NCBI RefSeq assembly: GCF_019880585.1
Contig: NZ_JAINVV010000004.1
Span: 62,001 to 126,000, forward strand
DNA from: Sphingomonas colocasiae
Lineage (GTDB): Bacteria; Pseudomonadota; Alphaproteobacteria; Sphingomonadales; Sphingomonadaceae
DNA length: 64,000 nt
Direction of reading: 5' to 3'
Shown here: positions 16,032 through 25,955 of the stretch, one piece after another
Layout of the letters: every line of letters begins with the position of its first letter
Numbering within the stretch: position 1 is the first letter of the stretch
Made by a program: the position numbers and the translations under genes
The notes under the pieces: generated by a model
What the model was told of the DNA's origin: nothing
Database searches by the model: none
Seen by the model: only the letters and a program-made list of their open reading frames with translations

Positions 16032-18362
16032 TCAGTCGTCGTCGCGCTTCAGGAAGGCCGGCGCGAATTCGGGCTCCGGCCCGTCATCATTGCCGCCTTC
16101 GCTGCGTTCACGGCGGGGACCGCGATCGCCCCGGTCGCCACGCGGGCCACGGTCACGGTCACGGCCGCCGCGTCCGCGGTCGCCGTCACGACGGGGGCCG
16201 CGATCGCCACGGTCACCGCGCGGACCGCGATCTTCGCGGGGCTCGCGGGGCGGGCGGGTGTCTTCCAGCTCGGCGCCGGTTTCCTGATCGACGACGCGCA
16301 TCGACAGGCGAACCTTGCCGCGCTGGTCGATCTCGAGCACCTTCACCTTCACTTCCTGCCCTTCGGACAGGACGTCGGCGACCTTCTCGACGCGCTCGTT
16401 CTTGATCTCGGAGACGTGGACGAGGCCGTCCTTGCCGCCCATGAAGTTCACGAACGCGCCGAAATCGACGAGATTGACGACCTTGCCGGTATAGATCTTG
16501 CCGACCTCGGCTTCCTCGACGATGCCGAGGATCCACTTCTTGGCGGCTTCGATCTGCGACAGGTCCGACGAGCTGATCTTGATCAGGCCCTCGTCGTCGA
16601 TGTCGACCTTGGCGCCGGTCTCGGCGACGATCTCGCGGATCACCTTGCCGCCGGTGCCGATGACTTCGCGGATCTTCGACTTGTCGATCTGCAGCGTCTC
16701 GATGCGCGGGGCGTGCGCCGAAAGCTCCGTGCGGGTTTCGCCCAGTGCCTTGGCCATTTCGCCCAGGATGTGCGCGCGGCCCTCATTCGCCTGCGCGAGC
16801 GCCTGCTTCATGATCTCTTCGGTGATGCCCGCGATCTTGATGTCCATCTGCAGCGAGGTGATGCCCTCGCTGGTGCCGGCCACCTTGAAATCCATGTCGC
16901 CGAGGTGATCCTCGTCGCCCAGGATGTCGCTGATCACCGCGAAGTCCTTGCCTTCCAGGATCAGACCCATGGCGATGCCCGAAACCGGGCGCTTCAGCGG
17001 CACGCCGGCATCCATCATCGACAGCGAACCGCCGCACACCGTCGCCATCGACGACGAGCCGTTGGACTCGGTGATGTCGGAGAGGACGCGGATCGTGTAG
17101 GGGAACTCGTCCTTGGTGGGCAGCACCGGATGCAGCGCCCGCCACGCCAGCTTGCCGTGCCCGACCTCGCGGCGGCCCGGCGCGCCGAAGCGGCCCACTT
17201 CGCCGACCGAATAGGGCGGGAAGTTGTAGTGCAGCATGAAATGCTCGTAGCGCAGGCCGTTCAGGCCGTCGATCATCTGCTCGGCGTCCTTGGTGCCCAG
17301 CGTGGTCGTGCAGATCGACTGGGTCTCACCGCGCGTGAACAGCGCCGAACCATGCGTGCGCGGCAGGAAGCCGACGATCGCCTCGATCGGGCGGATCTGC
17401 GTGGTGGTGCGGCCGTCGATGCGCTTGCCGTCCTTCAGGATGGCCTGGCGGACGATCTCCGCCTCCAGCTTCTTGACGAGCTTCAGGCTGGCGATCTTCT
17501 CGCCGGCTTCCGCGTCGGCGAACAGCTCGCGCGCCTTGGCGCGGGCTTCGTTCACCGCGTTCTGGCGGGCCTGCTTGTCGGTCAGCTTGTACGCGGCGGT
17601 CAGATCCTTGCCGATCGCGCTCTTCAGCTTCTTCTTGGTTTCGCTGCGGTCGATCTCCGCCGACATCTCCCAAGGATCCTTGGCAGCCTGTTCGGCCAGC
17701 TTGATGATCGCCTGAATCACCGGCTGGAAGCCGCGATGCGCGAACATCACCGCATTCAGCATGACCTCTTCCGAAAGCTCCTTGGCTTCGGATTCGACCA
17801 TCATCACCGCGTCGTGCGTGCCGGCGACGACCAGATCGAGCTCGCCCGCGGCGACCTGCTCGTCGGTCGGGTTCAGGATGTACTCGCCATCGACATAGCC
17901 GACGCGCGCGGCGCCGATCGGGCCCATGAAGGGCACGCCCGAGATGGTGAGCGCGGCCGACGCGGCGACCATCGCCAGCATATCGGGCTCGTTTTCGCCG
18001 TCATAGCTCAGCACCTGAGCGATGACGTTGATCTCGTTGAAGAAGTTCTCGGGGAACAGCGGGCGGATCGGGCGGTCGATCAGGCGGGAAACCAGCGTTT
18101 CCTTTTCGGTGGCGCCACGCTCGCGCTTGAAGAAGCCGCCCGGAATGCGGCCGGCGGCCGAGTATTTTTCCTGATAATGGACGGTGAGCGGGAAGAAATC
18201 CTGCCCGTCCTTCACCGAGCGCGCGGCCGTGACGGCGCAGAGCACGACGGTTTCACCCAAGGTCGCGAGCACCGCGCCGTCGGCCTGGCGGGCAACGCGG
18301 CCCGTTTCGAGCTTGAGGGTTTGTCCGCCCCACTCGATTTCGACTGTTTTCATGTTGAACAT
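16032..18362 (-). CDS. pnp: polyribonucleotide nucleotidyltransferase (PNPase)
   Basis: Phosphorolytic 3'-5' exoribonuclease of 776 residues and a degradosome component. Two RNase PH-like domains are recognisable (first half [18 protein letters not shown]; second [15 protein letters not shown] and [13 protein letters not shown]), then a KH domain ([16 protein letters not shown]) and an S1 domain ([20 protein letters not shown]). Beyond the usual end is a tail of about 60 residues rich in Arg, Gly and Asp (repeated [11 protein letters not shown]), a likely RNA- or RNase E-binding extension. AAGGAAA precedes ATG 18362. Downstream of rpsO, as in many bacteria. Confidence 0.97.
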   Translation of the reverse strand: MFNMKTVEIEWGGQTLKLETGRVARQADGAVLATLGETVVLCAVTAARSVKDGQDFFPLTVHYQEKYSAAGRIPGGFFKRERGATEKETLVSRLIDRPIRPLFPENFFNEINVIAQVLSYDGENEPDMLAMVAASAALTISGVPFMGPIGAARVGYVDGEYILNPTDEQVAAGELDLVVAGTHDAVMMVESEAKELSEEVMLNAVMFAHRGFQPVIQAIIKLAEQAAKDPWEMSAEIDRSETKKKLKSAIGKDLTAAYKLTDKQARQNAVNEARAKARELFADAEAGEKIASLKLVKKLEAEIVRQAILKDGKRIDGRTTTQIRPIEAIVGFLPRTHGSALFTRGETQSICTTTLGTKDAEQMIDGLNGLRYEHFMLHYNFPPYSVGEVGRFGAPGRREVGHGKLAWRALHPVLPTKDEFPYTIRVLSDITESNGSSSMATVCGGSLSMMDAGVPLKRPVSGIAMGLILEGKDFAVISDILGDEDHLGDMDFKVAGTSEGITSLQMDIKIAGITEEIMKQALAQANEGRAHILGEMAKALGETRTELSAHAPRIETLQIDKSKIREVIGTGGKVIREIVAETGAKVDIDDEGLIKISSSDLSQIEAAKKWILGIVEEAEVGKIYTGKVVNLVDFGAFVNFMGGKDGLVHVSEIKNERVEKVADVLSEGQEVKVKVLEIDQRGKVRLSMRVVDQETGAELEDTRPPREPREDRGPRGDRGDRGPRRDGDRGRGGRDRDRGPRGDRGDRGPRRERSEGGNDDGPEPEFAPAFLKRDDD

Positions 18363-18501
18363 TGATTTTCCTTACGTCCGGATCGCCAGATGCGATCCGG
18401 TGCATCTTGTGTACGCGCCGGATTTGGCGCGCTTGTGACGGGACTGGTATCCTGCCCGTCTGCTCCCGCCAAGGCGCCGGATTGCGCCAGGCCGGAATGT
18501 G

Positions 18502-18529
18502 CGAACGGCCCCGTCTCCGGGGCCGTTCG
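18502..18529 (-). terminator. hairpin between rpsO and pnp
   Basis: Perfect 12-bp inverted repeat CGAACGGCCCCG / CGGGGCCGTTCG with a 4-base loop, directly after the rpsO stop codon. There is no U-tract on the minus strand, so it may be an attenuator or an RNase III-type processing site in the rpsO-pnp message; that role is inferred. Confidence 0.7.
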
Positions 18530-18531
18530 GA

Positions 18532-18801
18532 TTATTTGCGAAGGCCGAGCTTCGCGATGATTTCACTGTAGCGCCCGCTATCCTTCTTCTTCAGATAGTC
18601 GAGAAGGCTGCGGCGCTTGTTGACCAGCATCAGCAGGCCGCGGCGCGAGTGGTTGTCCTTGGCGTGCGTCTTGAAATGCTCGGTCAGGTTGGTGATGCGC
18701 TCGGTAAGGATCGCGACCTGGACCTCTGGGCTGCCGGTGTCGCCGGCTTCACGGCCATGTTCCTTGATCAGCGCGTCCTTGCGCTCAGCGGTAATCGTCA
18801 T
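18532..18801 (-). CDS. rpsO: 30S ribosomal protein S15
   Basis: Ribosomal protein of 89 residues that binds the central domain of 16S rRNA. Full-length and near consensus: [66 protein letters not shown] and a C-terminal [12 protein letters not shown]. It sits between truB (24 bp upstream) and pnp, the standard order. Confidence 0.98.
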   Translation of the reverse strand: MTITAERKDALIKEHGREAGDTGSPEVQVAILTERITNLTEHFKTHAKDNHSRRGLLMLVNKRRSLLDYLKKKDSGRYSEIIAKLGLRK

Positions 18802-18825
18802 GTCATTTCTTCCTTCGACATCGCA

Positions 18826-19722
18826 TCACAGGTTGAAGCCGCGCACCACCCGGAGTTCATGTCCGGAAAGCTCGACCAGCGCGACCGGCGTTTCCGCTTG
18901 GGTGGCGAGGTGGAGGCCCTGCTGGGCGGCAATCCCGATCAAGACCTGCCCCTGGCGGAGCAGCCTTGCCTGATCGGGGGTGACGGATAGAGCCGGGATG
19001 TCGTCCAGCCCCGCCGTCAGCGGCAAGGTTATGTCTTCAAGTCGGCGGGCCTTAGCGGCTTCGGCCAGATTGTCCAGCGAAATCGCGTGATCGAGCGTGA
19101 ACGGGCCGGCCTTTGTGCGGCGCAGCATGATGACATGGCCGACGGTGCCGAGCGCCAGCGCGATGTCCCGCGCCAGGCTGCGGATATAGGTACCCTTCGA
19201 GACATGGGCGGAAAGGGTGACGGCGGCGACCGGCCCGTCCGCCGGTGTTTCGCCGGCCAGCGCGAGACTGTGGATGGTCACGTGCCGCGCGGCCAGCACG
19301 ACCTCTTCGCCGGCGCGGGCCAGATCGTAAGCGCGCTTGCCGTCGACCTTGAGCGCCGAATAGGCGGGGGGCATCTGCTCGATCGCGCCGGTGAAAGCGG
19401 GCAGGATCGCCTCGACCGCCGCGCGCGTCGGCAGCACGTCGCTTTCGGCGATGATCCTGCCTTCGGCATCGAGCGTGTCGGTCTGCGCGCCGAAGCGAAT
19501 CGTGAAATCATAGATTTTCGACGCGTCGAGCATGCGGCCTGCCAGCTTGGTCGCCTCGCCGATCGCCACCGGCAGGACGCCCGATGCGAGCGGATCGAGC
19601 GTGCCGCCATGGCCCACCTTCATCTTGGGATAGCCGCCCTCGCGCAACGCGCGCTTGACCGCCGATACGCCTTGCGTCGACCCCAGTTCCAGGGGTTTGT
19701 CGAGAATGATCCAGCCGTGCAT
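18826..19722 (-). CDS. truB: tRNA pseudouridine(55) synthase
   Basis: Modifies U55 in the T-loop of tRNAs. Length is 298 residues. The N-terminus HGWIILDKPLELGSTQGVSAVKR leads to the catalytic motif GHGGTLDPLASGVLP with nucleophile Asp43, then KIYDFTIRFGAQTDTLDAEG, PPAYSALKVDGKRAYDLAR and SKGTYIRSLARDIA. All are family signatures. It is followed after 24 bp by rpsO. In many genomes truB is next to rbfA; here about 3.1 kb of unrelated genes lies between. Confidence 0.97.
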   Translation of the reverse strand: MHGWIILDKPLELGSTQGVSAVKRALREGGYPKMKVGHGGTLDPLASGVLPVAIGEATKLAGRMLDASKIYDFTIRFGAQTDTLDAEGRIIAESDVLPTRAAVEAILPAFTGAIEQMPPAYSALKVDGKRAYDLARAGEEVVLAARHVTIHSLALAGETPADGPVAAVTLSAHVSKGTYIRSLARDIALALGTVGHVIMLRRTKAGPFTLDHAISLDNLAEAAKARRLEDITLPLTAGLDDIPALSVTPDQARLLRQGQVLIGIAAQQGLHLATQAETPVALVELSGHELRVVRGFNL

Positions 19723-19753
19723 CGGCCGCGATTAGCTGGCAGGCGGGGAAAAG

Positions 19754-20113
19754 TCAGCTACTGCGCTTCGCCTTTCTGGGCGGAGCCTCCGAACGGGTCA
19801 GGCTGTCGATCTGGCAACGCCAGCCCTGGGCGTAGAGCGCGCCGGTACGGTCCAGCGTGCCGCCCGGCGGCGTCTCGAAACCGATCGTGTTGGCGGAACG
19901 GAGCCGTGCACACCGGCCCATCGTACGCGCATAATACCATTCGCCGGTGATGCTGCGGATATAGAGGCCGCGATCGTCAAGCGCCCGGTAATCCTGGATG
20001 CCGTCGCGATTCGCGAAGGGGATTTCGGCTTCCTGGCCGATCGGCGTCGGCGTCCGTTCGGCCAGGGCGGGAACGGCGGCGAGCATCAGCGGCGCGATCA
20101 GCAGGGCTTTCAT
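19754..20113 (-). CDS. secreted DUF6491-like protein, copy 2
   Basis: Exported protein of 119 residues with signal peptide MKALLIAPLMLAAVPALA. The mature part has the pattern IPFANRDGIQDYRALDDRGLYIRS, WYYARTMGRCARLRSANTIGFET and WRCQIDSL, with conserved Cys pairs. This looks like the DUF6491 family seen in sphingomonads and xanthomonads, of unknown function. It is a diverged tandem paralogue of the gene upstream, from which it is separated by a single base, so the two are translationally linked. Confidence 0.78.
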   Translation of the reverse strand: MKALLIAPLMLAAVPALAERTPTPIGQEAEIPFANRDGIQDYRALDDRGLYIRSITGEWYYARTMGRCARLRSANTIGFETPPGGTLDRTGALYAQGWRCQIDSLTRSEAPPRKAKRSS

Positions 20114-20114
20114 C

Positions 20115-20501
20115 TCAGCTTTCCTTCCTCTTCTTGCGATCCGCCTTTCTGGGCGGCGGGTTTGACGTGGCGAAGGTCTCGATCTGGCAGGTGCGGCCCT
20201 CGACGACGATCTGGCCGAATTTGTCGAGCGCGCTCGTCCCCTTGGTGACGAAGCCGATGCCGATCGCATAGGGCAGGCCAGGGCAGGGGCCGAACAGCGT
20301 GGCGCGATACCAGTTGCGGCCCTGGTCCTGGATCCACAGCGCGCTGTCGCCGTCGGCCTGGAAGTCGCGGATGCCGCGATGATCGGCGAAGGGGATCTGG
20401 GTTTCCATGCCGATCGGGCGCGGTTTCGGCGGCGCGGCCACCGCGCCGCCGGCCATCGAGGCTGCGGCAAGAGCCGCCAGCGCGCGTTGCAATGTCTTCA
20501 T
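20115..20501 (-). CDS. secreted DUF6491-like protein, copy 1
   Basis: Exported protein of 128 residues. The signal peptide runs MKTLQRALAALAAASMAGGAVAA, and the mature domain (IPFADHRGIRDFQADGDSALWIQDQ, WYRATLFGPCPGLPYAIGIGFVT, GRTCQIETF) aligns with its downstream neighbour, including the Cys positions. It ends in a basic tail (PPPRKADRKKRKES). ATG 20501 is preceded by GGAAAGG; the longer frame lacks a signal peptide at its start. Function unknown. Confidence 0.78.
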   Translation of the reverse strand: MKTLQRALAALAAASMAGGAVAAPPKPRPIGMETQIPFADHRGIRDFQADGDSALWIQDQGRNWYRATLFGPCPGLPYAIGIGFVTKGTSALDKFGQIVVEGRTCQIETFATSNPPPRKADRKKRKES

Positions 20502-20549
20502 CGGCCTTTCCTGCCTTTCCGACGCTGAACGCATGCTGAGCGGAAGCGT

Positions 20550-21101
20550 TCAGCCGTCTTTGCGCCATTCATCGGCAAGGACGGAGAAGAGGGCGGTATC
20601 CCGCACATGCCCGGTCCAGGTGATGCGTTCCTGGCGCAGCACGCCTTCCTTCACGCCACCGATCTTCGCGACCGCCGCCATCGACCGCGTGTTGCGCACA
20701 TCGACGCGGAATTCGACGCGCCGGAAGCCGCAGGCGAAGGCGTGATCGAGCATCAGCCGCTTGAAACGGTCGTTGATGCCGGTGCCGCGCGCTCCGGGGA
20801 CGATATAGGAATTGCCGATCTCGACCACGCCGCGCGGTGGCTCGATCGCCAGATAGGCGCTCATCCCCACCAGCACGCCGCCATGCATGATCGCGAAGCC
20901 CAGCTTGGCGCCGCCGGCCGCCAATATCTCGAAATTGGCGTCGAAGTGATCGGGATCATAGGACAGGCCGTAAATCGGCCAGATCGCCAGATCCTCCGCG
21001 CAGGCCGCGCGGAGCGCCACGCGGTGGCGTTCGGCCAGCGGTTCGAGCACCAGATCGCCATCGGCGAGCACGGTCGACAGGGCGGCGGCATCGGCGGTCA
21101 T
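20550..21101 (-). CDS. GNAT family N-acetyltransferase (RimJ/RimL-like)
   Basis: Acetyl-CoA dependent transferase of 183 residues. The layout LVLEPLAERHRVALRAA, GVVEIGNSYIVPGARGTGIN (acetyl-CoA loop), FKRLMLDHAFACGFRRVEFRVDVRNTRSMAAVAKIGGVKEGVLR is that of the acetyltransf_3 (RimJ/RimL-like) group. The target is unknown. The start ATG overlaps the tdk stop codon by 4 bp (ATGA) and GGAGAAG precedes it. Confidence 0.88.
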   Translation of the reverse strand: MTADAAALSTVLADGDLVLEPLAERHRVALRAACAEDLAIWPIYGLSYDPDHFDANFEILAAGGAKLGFAIMHGGVLVGMSAYLAIEPPRGVVEIGNSYIVPGARGTGINDRFKRLMLDHAFACGFRRVEFRVDVRNTRSMAAVAKIGGVKEGVLRQERITWTGHVRDTALFSVLADEWRKDG

Positions 21102-21673
21102 CGGGTCTTCTCCATGAAATGGCGGCGGCACAGCGCGACGTAGCGGTCGTTTCCGCCGATCTCGGTCTGCGCGCCCTCGCGCACCGCATGGCCGGTCGCG
21201 TCGACGCGCAGGTTCATCGTCGCCTTGCGGCCACATTCGCAGACCGCCTTCAGCTCGACCAGCGTGTCGGCGATCGCCAGCAGATGCGCGGCGCCTTCGA
21301 ACAGATTGGCCTTGAAATCGGTACGCAGGCCGTAGGCGAGCACCGGGATATTCATCTCGTCGCACACCCCGGCAAGCTGGAACACCTGGTCGCGCGTCAG
21401 GAACTGCGCTTCGTCGACGAGCACGCAGGAGAGCGTCCGCCGGTCATGCTCGGCTTCGACGGCGGCGCGCAGATCGGTCGCGCGATCGAACAGTTCCGCC
21501 TGCGCCGCCAGGCCGATGCGCGAGGTGATCATGCCGCGCGCATAGCGATCGTCGACCGAGGCGGTGAACAGCATCGTCTCCATGCCGCGCTCGCGATAAT
21601 TGAAGCTCGCCTGCAGCAAGGTCGTCGATTTGCCCGCGTTCATCGACGCGTAGTAGAAATAGAGCTTGGCCAT
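21098..21673 (-). CDS. tdk: thymidine kinase
   Basis: Salvage kinase that phosphorylates thymidine, 191 residues, type II (TK1-like). P-loop YASMNAGKST (9-18), VLVDEAQFL with the catalytic Glu, and the lasso zinc site CECGRKA plus CRRH near the C-terminus are all present. It lies 4 bp downstream of a hydrolase gene and overlaps the acetyltransferase gene by 4 bp, so the three form a tight operon. Confidence 0.96.
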   Translation of the reverse strand: MAKLYFYYASMNAGKSTTLLQASFNYRERGMETMLFTASVDDRYARGMITSRIGLAAQAELFDRATDLRAAVEAEHDRRTLSCVLVDEAQFLTRDQVFQLAGVCDEMNIPVLAYGLRTDFKANLFEGAAHLLAIADTLVELKAVCECGRKATMNLRVDATGHAVREGAQTEIGGNDRYVALCRRHFMEKTR

Positions 21674-21677
21674 CGGA

Positions 21678-22568
21678 TCAGCCGATCGGCGGCGCGATCT
21701 GGATCAGCCAGCGGACGAGCAGATCGGCCAGCGCCACACGGTGATCGGAAAAGCTGTGATCGGTCGGCCAGACCTGGATCTGGGTGCGGCGCGCGACCGA
21801 CTGGGCGTCTCCACCCACCCGCCGCGCCGTGGCGGCACCGCCGCGTTCCGCGCCGACGATCGTCAGTGGGCGATCCCCATAGGCGATCAGCCTTTGCGCG
21901 AGATCGAAGCGTTCGCGATTGTCCGTCATCTCCTTCGCCAGCGCATCGGCGCTGGTACCGGACAGCGGGGGCAGGTTGCCCGCCGCGCCGCGATTCCACC
22001 CCGCCAGCCCCTGGGGCGAGGCGATCGCCGCCGCGGTTTCCGCGATGTCCCAGGGATCGATCAGGAACAGGCCCTGCACCGCGGCATCGTCGGCGGCGGC
22101 GTCGGCGGCTATGAAGCCGCCCATGCTATGCCCGGCGACCGCGATCAGCGTGGGGTCGATCCGGTATTTGGCAACCGCTTCGGCCGAGCGGAGAAAGGCG
22201 AGCGCGACATGCGCGTCCTCGGCTGAGCGGGCGAAGGAGAAATGACCGGGGCTGCCCCAGGATCCGCGATAGTGCAGGGTCAGCACGTTCCAGCCGGCGC
22301 GACGCGCGGCCTGCGCCAGATCCAGATTCTGCTCATTGCCCGGAAAGCCGTGCAGCAGCAGCAGCGTGGGGTGGGGCGCCTTGCCCGATGCGGTGTACAT
22401 CACCGCGTTCATCGCGCCGTCGCCCGACGGGATCACGCAGGCCGACATGCCGGCGGGCGCCGTGGCGTCCGCCGCCGGATCGGCGATCACGGCGCGATGG
22501 ATCTCGTCCTTCGCCAGCGCCGGAACCGCCGGCATCAGCGCCGCAAGCGCGAAGATCAGCCACCGCAT
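21678..22568 (-). CDS. secreted alpha/beta hydrolase
   Basis: Exported serine hydrolase of 296 residues. A signal peptide (MRWLIFALAALMPAVPALA) precedes an alpha/beta hydrolase fold: TLLLLHGFPGNEQN (oxyanion region), nucleophile elbow GHSMGG, and the C-terminal Asp/His region (TIVGAERG, TDHSFSDHR). It resembles the dienelactone-hydrolase/DAP2-like hydrolases; the substrate is unknown. ATG 22568 is preceded by GGGGAG. First gene of the hydrolase-tdk-acetyltransferase operon. Confidence 0.87.
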   Translation of the reverse strand: MRWLIFALAALMPAVPALAKDEIHRAVIADPAADATAPAGMSACVIPSGDGAMNAVMYTASGKAPHPTLLLLHGFPGNEQNLDLAQAARRAGWNVLTLHYRGSWGSPGHFSFARSAEDAHVALAFLRSAEAVAKYRIDPTLIAVAGHSMGGFIAADAAADDAAVQGLFLIDPWDIAETAAAIASPQGLAGWNRGAAGNLPPLSGTSADALAKEMTDNRERFDLAQRLIAYGDRPLTIVGAERGGAATARRVGGDAQSVARRTQIQVWPTDHSFSDHRVALADLLVRWLIQIAPPIG

Positions 22569-22623
22569 ATTCGAAACTCCCCAAAGCCCGGCGTCGACAC
22601 GTCGCATCCGCCGGAAACCGGAT

Positions 22624-22703
22624 CGTCATTGCGAGGCGCGCAGCGACGAAGCAATCCGGCGGCGGATGCATCCCTGGATCGCTTCGCTACGCTCGCGATG
22701 ACG
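22624..22703. repeat. dispersed imperfect palindrome (CGTCATTGCGAG type)
   Basis: Left arm starts CGTCATTGCGAGG with AGCGACGAAGCAATCC; right arm GGATCGCTTCGCTACGCTCGCGATGACG is its imperfect reverse complement. This is a widespread intergenic repeat in proteobacteria. It occupies part of the 309-bp gene-free stretch between the hydrolase and rbfA. Confidence 0.8.
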
Positions 22704-22731
22704 GACGTCAAGGGGATAGGTTGGAGATCAT

Positions 22732-22768
22732 ACCGGAATGCGCTGAGTTCGACTTATCGCATTCCGGT
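22732..22768. repeat. ACCGGAATGCG inverted repeat
   Basis: Perfect 11-bp arms ACCGGAATGCG / CGCATTCCGGT with a 15-base loop, in the same gene-free stretch, about 110 bp past the rbfA stop codon on the minus strand. It could be the distal end structure of the infB-rbfA transcript. Nothing gene-like was seen in the remaining bases up to 22877. Confidence 0.65.
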
Positions 22769-22877
22769 CAAGCCCGCGCGGCGTTTGAGCGTTCCAGGGG
22801 GCGGATGCGTCAGGATCCCTGCATCCTGCTATCAGAGCGCCGGCGAGCGGATCGAAGCCGGTTGCCGCCCGATCCGC

Positions 22878-23270
22878 TCAGTCGTCGGCGTCCAGGTCGC
22901 GCGCCACTTTCGGATCGCGCAGCAGCCGGTCGATATGCGTGCCCTCGTCGAAGCTTTCGTCCGCCAGGAACTTCAGCTTCGCGGCATATTTCATCTTCAC
23001 GCGGCGGGCGACCTCGCGCTGGAAATAAGCGGTGTTGGTGCGCAGCGCCTTGAGCACGGCTTCCTCGTCGCGGCCGAGCAGCGGTTTCACGAACACCGTC
23101 GCGTGGCGCAGGTCGGGGGACATGCGCACCTCGGTCACCGAAACCGGGTGGCTGGCGAGCACATCGTCATGCACCTCGCCGCGCGTCAGGATCTCGCTCA
23201 GCACATGGCGCACCTGTTCGCCCACGCGCAGGACGCGGACGGAGCGGGTTTCGGGCGTTTCGTTTCGCAT
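22878..23270 (-). CDS. rbfA: 30S ribosome-binding factor A
   Basis: Small-subunit maturation factor of 130 residues. It shows the RbfA KH-like core [69 protein letters not shown] and [17 protein letters not shown] 23270 is chosen; a TTG two codons earlier is possible. It follows infB after 68 bp that contain a strong hairpin. Confidence 0.96.
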   Translation of the reverse strand: MRNETPETRSVRVLRVGEQVRHVLSEILTRGEVHDDVLASHPVSVTEVRMSPDLRHATVFVKPLLGRDEEAVLKALRTNTAYFQREVARRVKMKYAAKLKFLADESFDEGTHIDRLLRDPKVARDLDADD

Positions 23271-23286
23271 CTTCAATTCACCAATC

Positions 23287-23320
23287 GGCCGCCGCCCGGA
23301 TCACCTCCGGGGCGGCGGCC
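23287..23320 (-). terminator. GC-rich hairpin between infB and rbfA
   Basis: Arms GGCCGCCGCCC and GGGCGGCGGCC (11 bp perfect, with an additional inner GGA/TCC) in the 68-bp infB-rbfA spacer. There is no U-run, so partial attenuation or processing of the operon message is more likely than full termination. Confidence 0.6.
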
Positions 23321-23338
23321 CATATTCGCACGTTCGCG

Positions 23339-25921
23339 TCACAGCGTCCGATCGCGCATCTCGACTTCGAAGGTTTCGAGATAATCGCCCGCACGGATGT
23401 CGGTGAAGTTCTGCGTGAATGTCACGCCGCACTCCAGGCCGGCGCGAACTTCGGCCACGTCATCCTTGAAGCGCCGCAGCGACGCGATTTCGCCATTGTA
23501 GATGATGACGTCGTCGCGCGTGATGCGGGCCTTGAGCGCCTTGCGGATCGCGCCTTCGGTGACGAGCAGACCGGCCGCCTTGCCGTGCTTGCCCGCCGAG
23601 AAGACTTCGCGGATCTCGGCGCGGCCGACCACGGTTTCGATCGCTTCCGGACCGAGTTCGCCCGCCATTTCCGAACGGATGTCGTCGGTCAGGTGATAGA
23701 TCACGTCGAAATATTTGAAGCGGACCTTGTCACGCGTGCCGATTTCACGCGCCTTGGCGTTGGGGCGGACGTTGAAACCGATGATCGGTGCGTTCGACGC
23801 CCGGGCGAGAGTCACGTCGGACTCGGTGATGGCGCCGACACCCGAATGGAGCACGCGCACCTTGATCTCGTCGGTCGAGATCTTGTGGAGCGCGGCCACG
23901 ATCGCTTCGGTCGAGCCCTGCACGTCGGCCTTCACGACCACCGGATATTCCAGTGCCTTGTTGGCCTGAAGCGCCGAGAACATCGTGTCGAGCGAGGCCG
24001 GCGCGGTCGCGGTCCGTTTCTGCGTGGCGAGCTGCTCGCGATAGGCGGCGACTTCGCGCGCCCGCGCTTCGTTCTCGACCACCGAAAGCGGATCGCCGGC
24101 GCCCGGCGTACCCGACAGGCCGAGAACCTCGACGGGGGTCGAGGGACCGGCTTCCTTGATCTGCTGGCCCTTGTCGTTGACCATCGCGCGCACCTTGCCG
24201 CTCTGCTGGCCGACGACGAAGACGTCGCCGACGCGCAGCGTGCCGCGGCCGACCAGAACGGTGGCGACCGGACCACGGCCCTTGTCGAGCTTGGCCTCGA
24301 TCACCGTGCCTTCGGCGGCGCGATCGGGATTGGCCTTCAGTTCGAGCAGTTCGGCCTGGAGCAGGATCTTGTCGATCAGTTCGTCAAGGTTGAGCTTCTT
24401 GAGCGCCGAAACCTCGACGTCCTGGACGTCGCCGCCCATGTCTTCGACCACGATCTCATGCTCAAGCAGGCGCTCGCGCACGCGCTGGGGATTGGCGTTT
24501 TCCTTGTCGATCTTGTTGATCGCCACGATCATCGGCACGCCGGCCGCCTTGGTGTGATTGATCGCCTCGATCGTCTGCGGCATCAGCCCGTCATCGGCCG
24601 CGACCACGAGCACGACGATGTCGGTCACGTTGGCGCCGCGCGCGCGCATGTCGGTAAAGGCTTCGTGGCCCGGCGTGTCGAGGAACGTGATCTTGTCGCC
24701 CGACTTCACCTGCACCTGATAGGCGCCGATATGCTGGGTGATGCCGCCGGCTTCGCCGGTCACGACATCGGTGCCGCGCAATGCGTCGAGCAGCGAGGTC
24801 TTGCCGTGATCGACATGGCCCATGATCGTCACGACCGGAGGACGCGGCTTCAGCGTCTCCAGGGCATCGATATCGGCGGCGGTATCGATCTCGACGTCGG
24901 AATCCGACACGCGCTTGATGTTATGGCCGAACTCGGTGACGAGCAGCTCGGCGGTGTCCTGATCGATCGTCTGGTTGACGGTGACCATCATGCCCATCTT
25001 GAACAGCGCCTTCACCAGGTCGGCGCCCTTTTCGGCCATGCGGTTCGCCAGTTCCTGAACGGTGATGCCTTCCGGCACGACGACGTCGCGGATCTGCTTG
25101 GCCTGCGGCTGGCCGCCGCCCGTATAATGGGCGCGCCGTTCCTTCTCGCGGGCGCGCTTCAGCGCCGCGAGGCTGCGCGCGCGCGCGCCTTCGCTGTCGT
25201 CCAGCGCCTTGGTGACGGTGAGCTTGCCCGATTGCCGGCGATCGTCGCCGCCGCGCGGACGCGCGGGGCGCGCCGGCGGCTCGGGGCGCTTGGGGCTGGG
25301 CACCGGCGTGAACTTGCGCGGCGCGGGGCGATTGTCCTCGGGCTTGGCGGCCGGTGCTGCGGCGGCGGGCGCCGGAGCCGCCGTCGCCGCGGCGGGCACG
25401 GCTGCGGCAGGCACGGGGGCGGGGGCTGCAACGGGTTCGGGTTCAGGCGCGGGCGGCGGCGCGTTCGCCGCTTCCTCCTCGGCCTTGCGATTCTGCTCGG
25501 CGCGACGCTTTTCTTCCTCGGCGGCAGCCTGCTTCTGCTGCTCCTCGCGGCGACGCGCGTCCTCGAGCGCGGTCATCCGCGCCTCCTCGGCTTCACGCAG
25601 CAGCTTGGCCTGCAGTTCCTGGCGCGAGAGCAGGCTGTCCTGCTGGCGCGGCGCTGCCGGCGGCGGGGGCGGGCTGGCCACCGGGCGTGCAGGGGCGGGC
25701 GCGGCGGGCGCGGGCGCCGCGGGTGCGACGTCCTGTTCGACGGGCGCGGCATCGGCCTCGCCGGGCTTGCCCAGGATGCGGCGGCGCTTGACCTCCACGA
25801 CCACGGTGTTCTGGCGGCCATGGCTGAAGCTCTGCTTCACCTTGCCCGTCTCGACCGTGCGCTTCAGCCCCAGCGGCGGGCGCATGCCCAGTTTCGGCTT
25901 GTCGTTGTCCGTATCACTCAT
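23339..25921 (-). CDS. infB: translation initiation factor IF-2
   Basis: GTPase of 860 residues that brings initiator tRNA to the 30S subunit. The N-terminus has the alphaproteobacterial [21 protein letters not shown] long Ala/Pro/Glu low-complexity linker (about 65-260) follows. Next are the IF2_N-like helix [19 protein letters not shown], the G domain ([21 protein letters not shown]) and domains II-IV ending with [16 protein letters not shown]. The repetitive linker generates long spurious reverse frames. It lies 34 bp downstream of the YlxR gene. Confidence 0.98.
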   Translation of the reverse strand: MSDTDNDKPKLGMRPPLGLKRTVETGKVKQSFSHGRQNTVVVEVKRRRILGKPGEADAAPVEQDVAPAAPAPAAPAPARPVASPPPPPAAPRQQDSLLSRQELQAKLLREAEEARMTALEDARRREEQQKQAAAEEEKRRAEQNRKAEEEAANAPPPAPEPEPVAAPAPVPAAAVPAAATAAPAPAAAAPAAKPEDNRPAPRKFTPVPSPKRPEPPARPARPRGGDDRRQSGKLTVTKALDDSEGARARSLAALKRAREKERRAHYTGGGQPQAKQIRDVVVPEGITVQELANRMAEKGADLVKALFKMGMMVTVNQTIDQDTAELLVTEFGHNIKRVSDSDVEIDTAADIDALETLKPRPPVVTIMGHVDHGKTSLLDALRGTDVVTGEAGGITQHIGAYQVQVKSGDKITFLDTPGHEAFTDMRARGANVTDIVVLVVAADDGLMPQTIEAINHTKAAGVPMIVAINKIDKENANPQRVRERLLEHEIVVEDMGGDVQDVEVSALKKLNLDELIDKILLQAELLELKANPDRAAEGTVIEAKLDKGRGPVATVLVGRGTLRVGDVFVVGQQSGKVRAMVNDKGQQIKEAGPSTPVEVLGLSGTPGAGDPLSVVENEARAREVAAYREQLATQKRTATAPASLDTMFSALQANKALEYPVVVKADVQGSTEAIVAALHKISTDEIKVRVLHSGVGAITESDVTLARASNAPIIGFNVRPNAKAREIGTRDKVRFKYFDVIYHLTDDIRSEMAGELGPEAIETVVGRAEIREVFSAGKHGKAAGLLVTEGAIRKALKARITRDDVIIYNGEIASLRRFKDDVAEVRAGLECGVTFTQNFTDIRAGDYLETFEVEMRDRTL

Positions 25922-25955
25922 CGACTGATCTCAAACCCTTCATTCTTGTCCGCCG

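Noticed and set aside
16100-16270. Short repeated units suggestive of a CRISPR or VNTR
   Set aside because: They are in-frame RGD/RGPR codon repeats of the PNPase tail with no spacer-repeat regularity.
15894-18365. 823-codon plus-strand frame opposite pnp
   Set aside because: Antisense shadow of the PNPase gene. Composition is His/Asp/Leu/Arg-rich with no recognisable domain, as expected from high GC at third positions.
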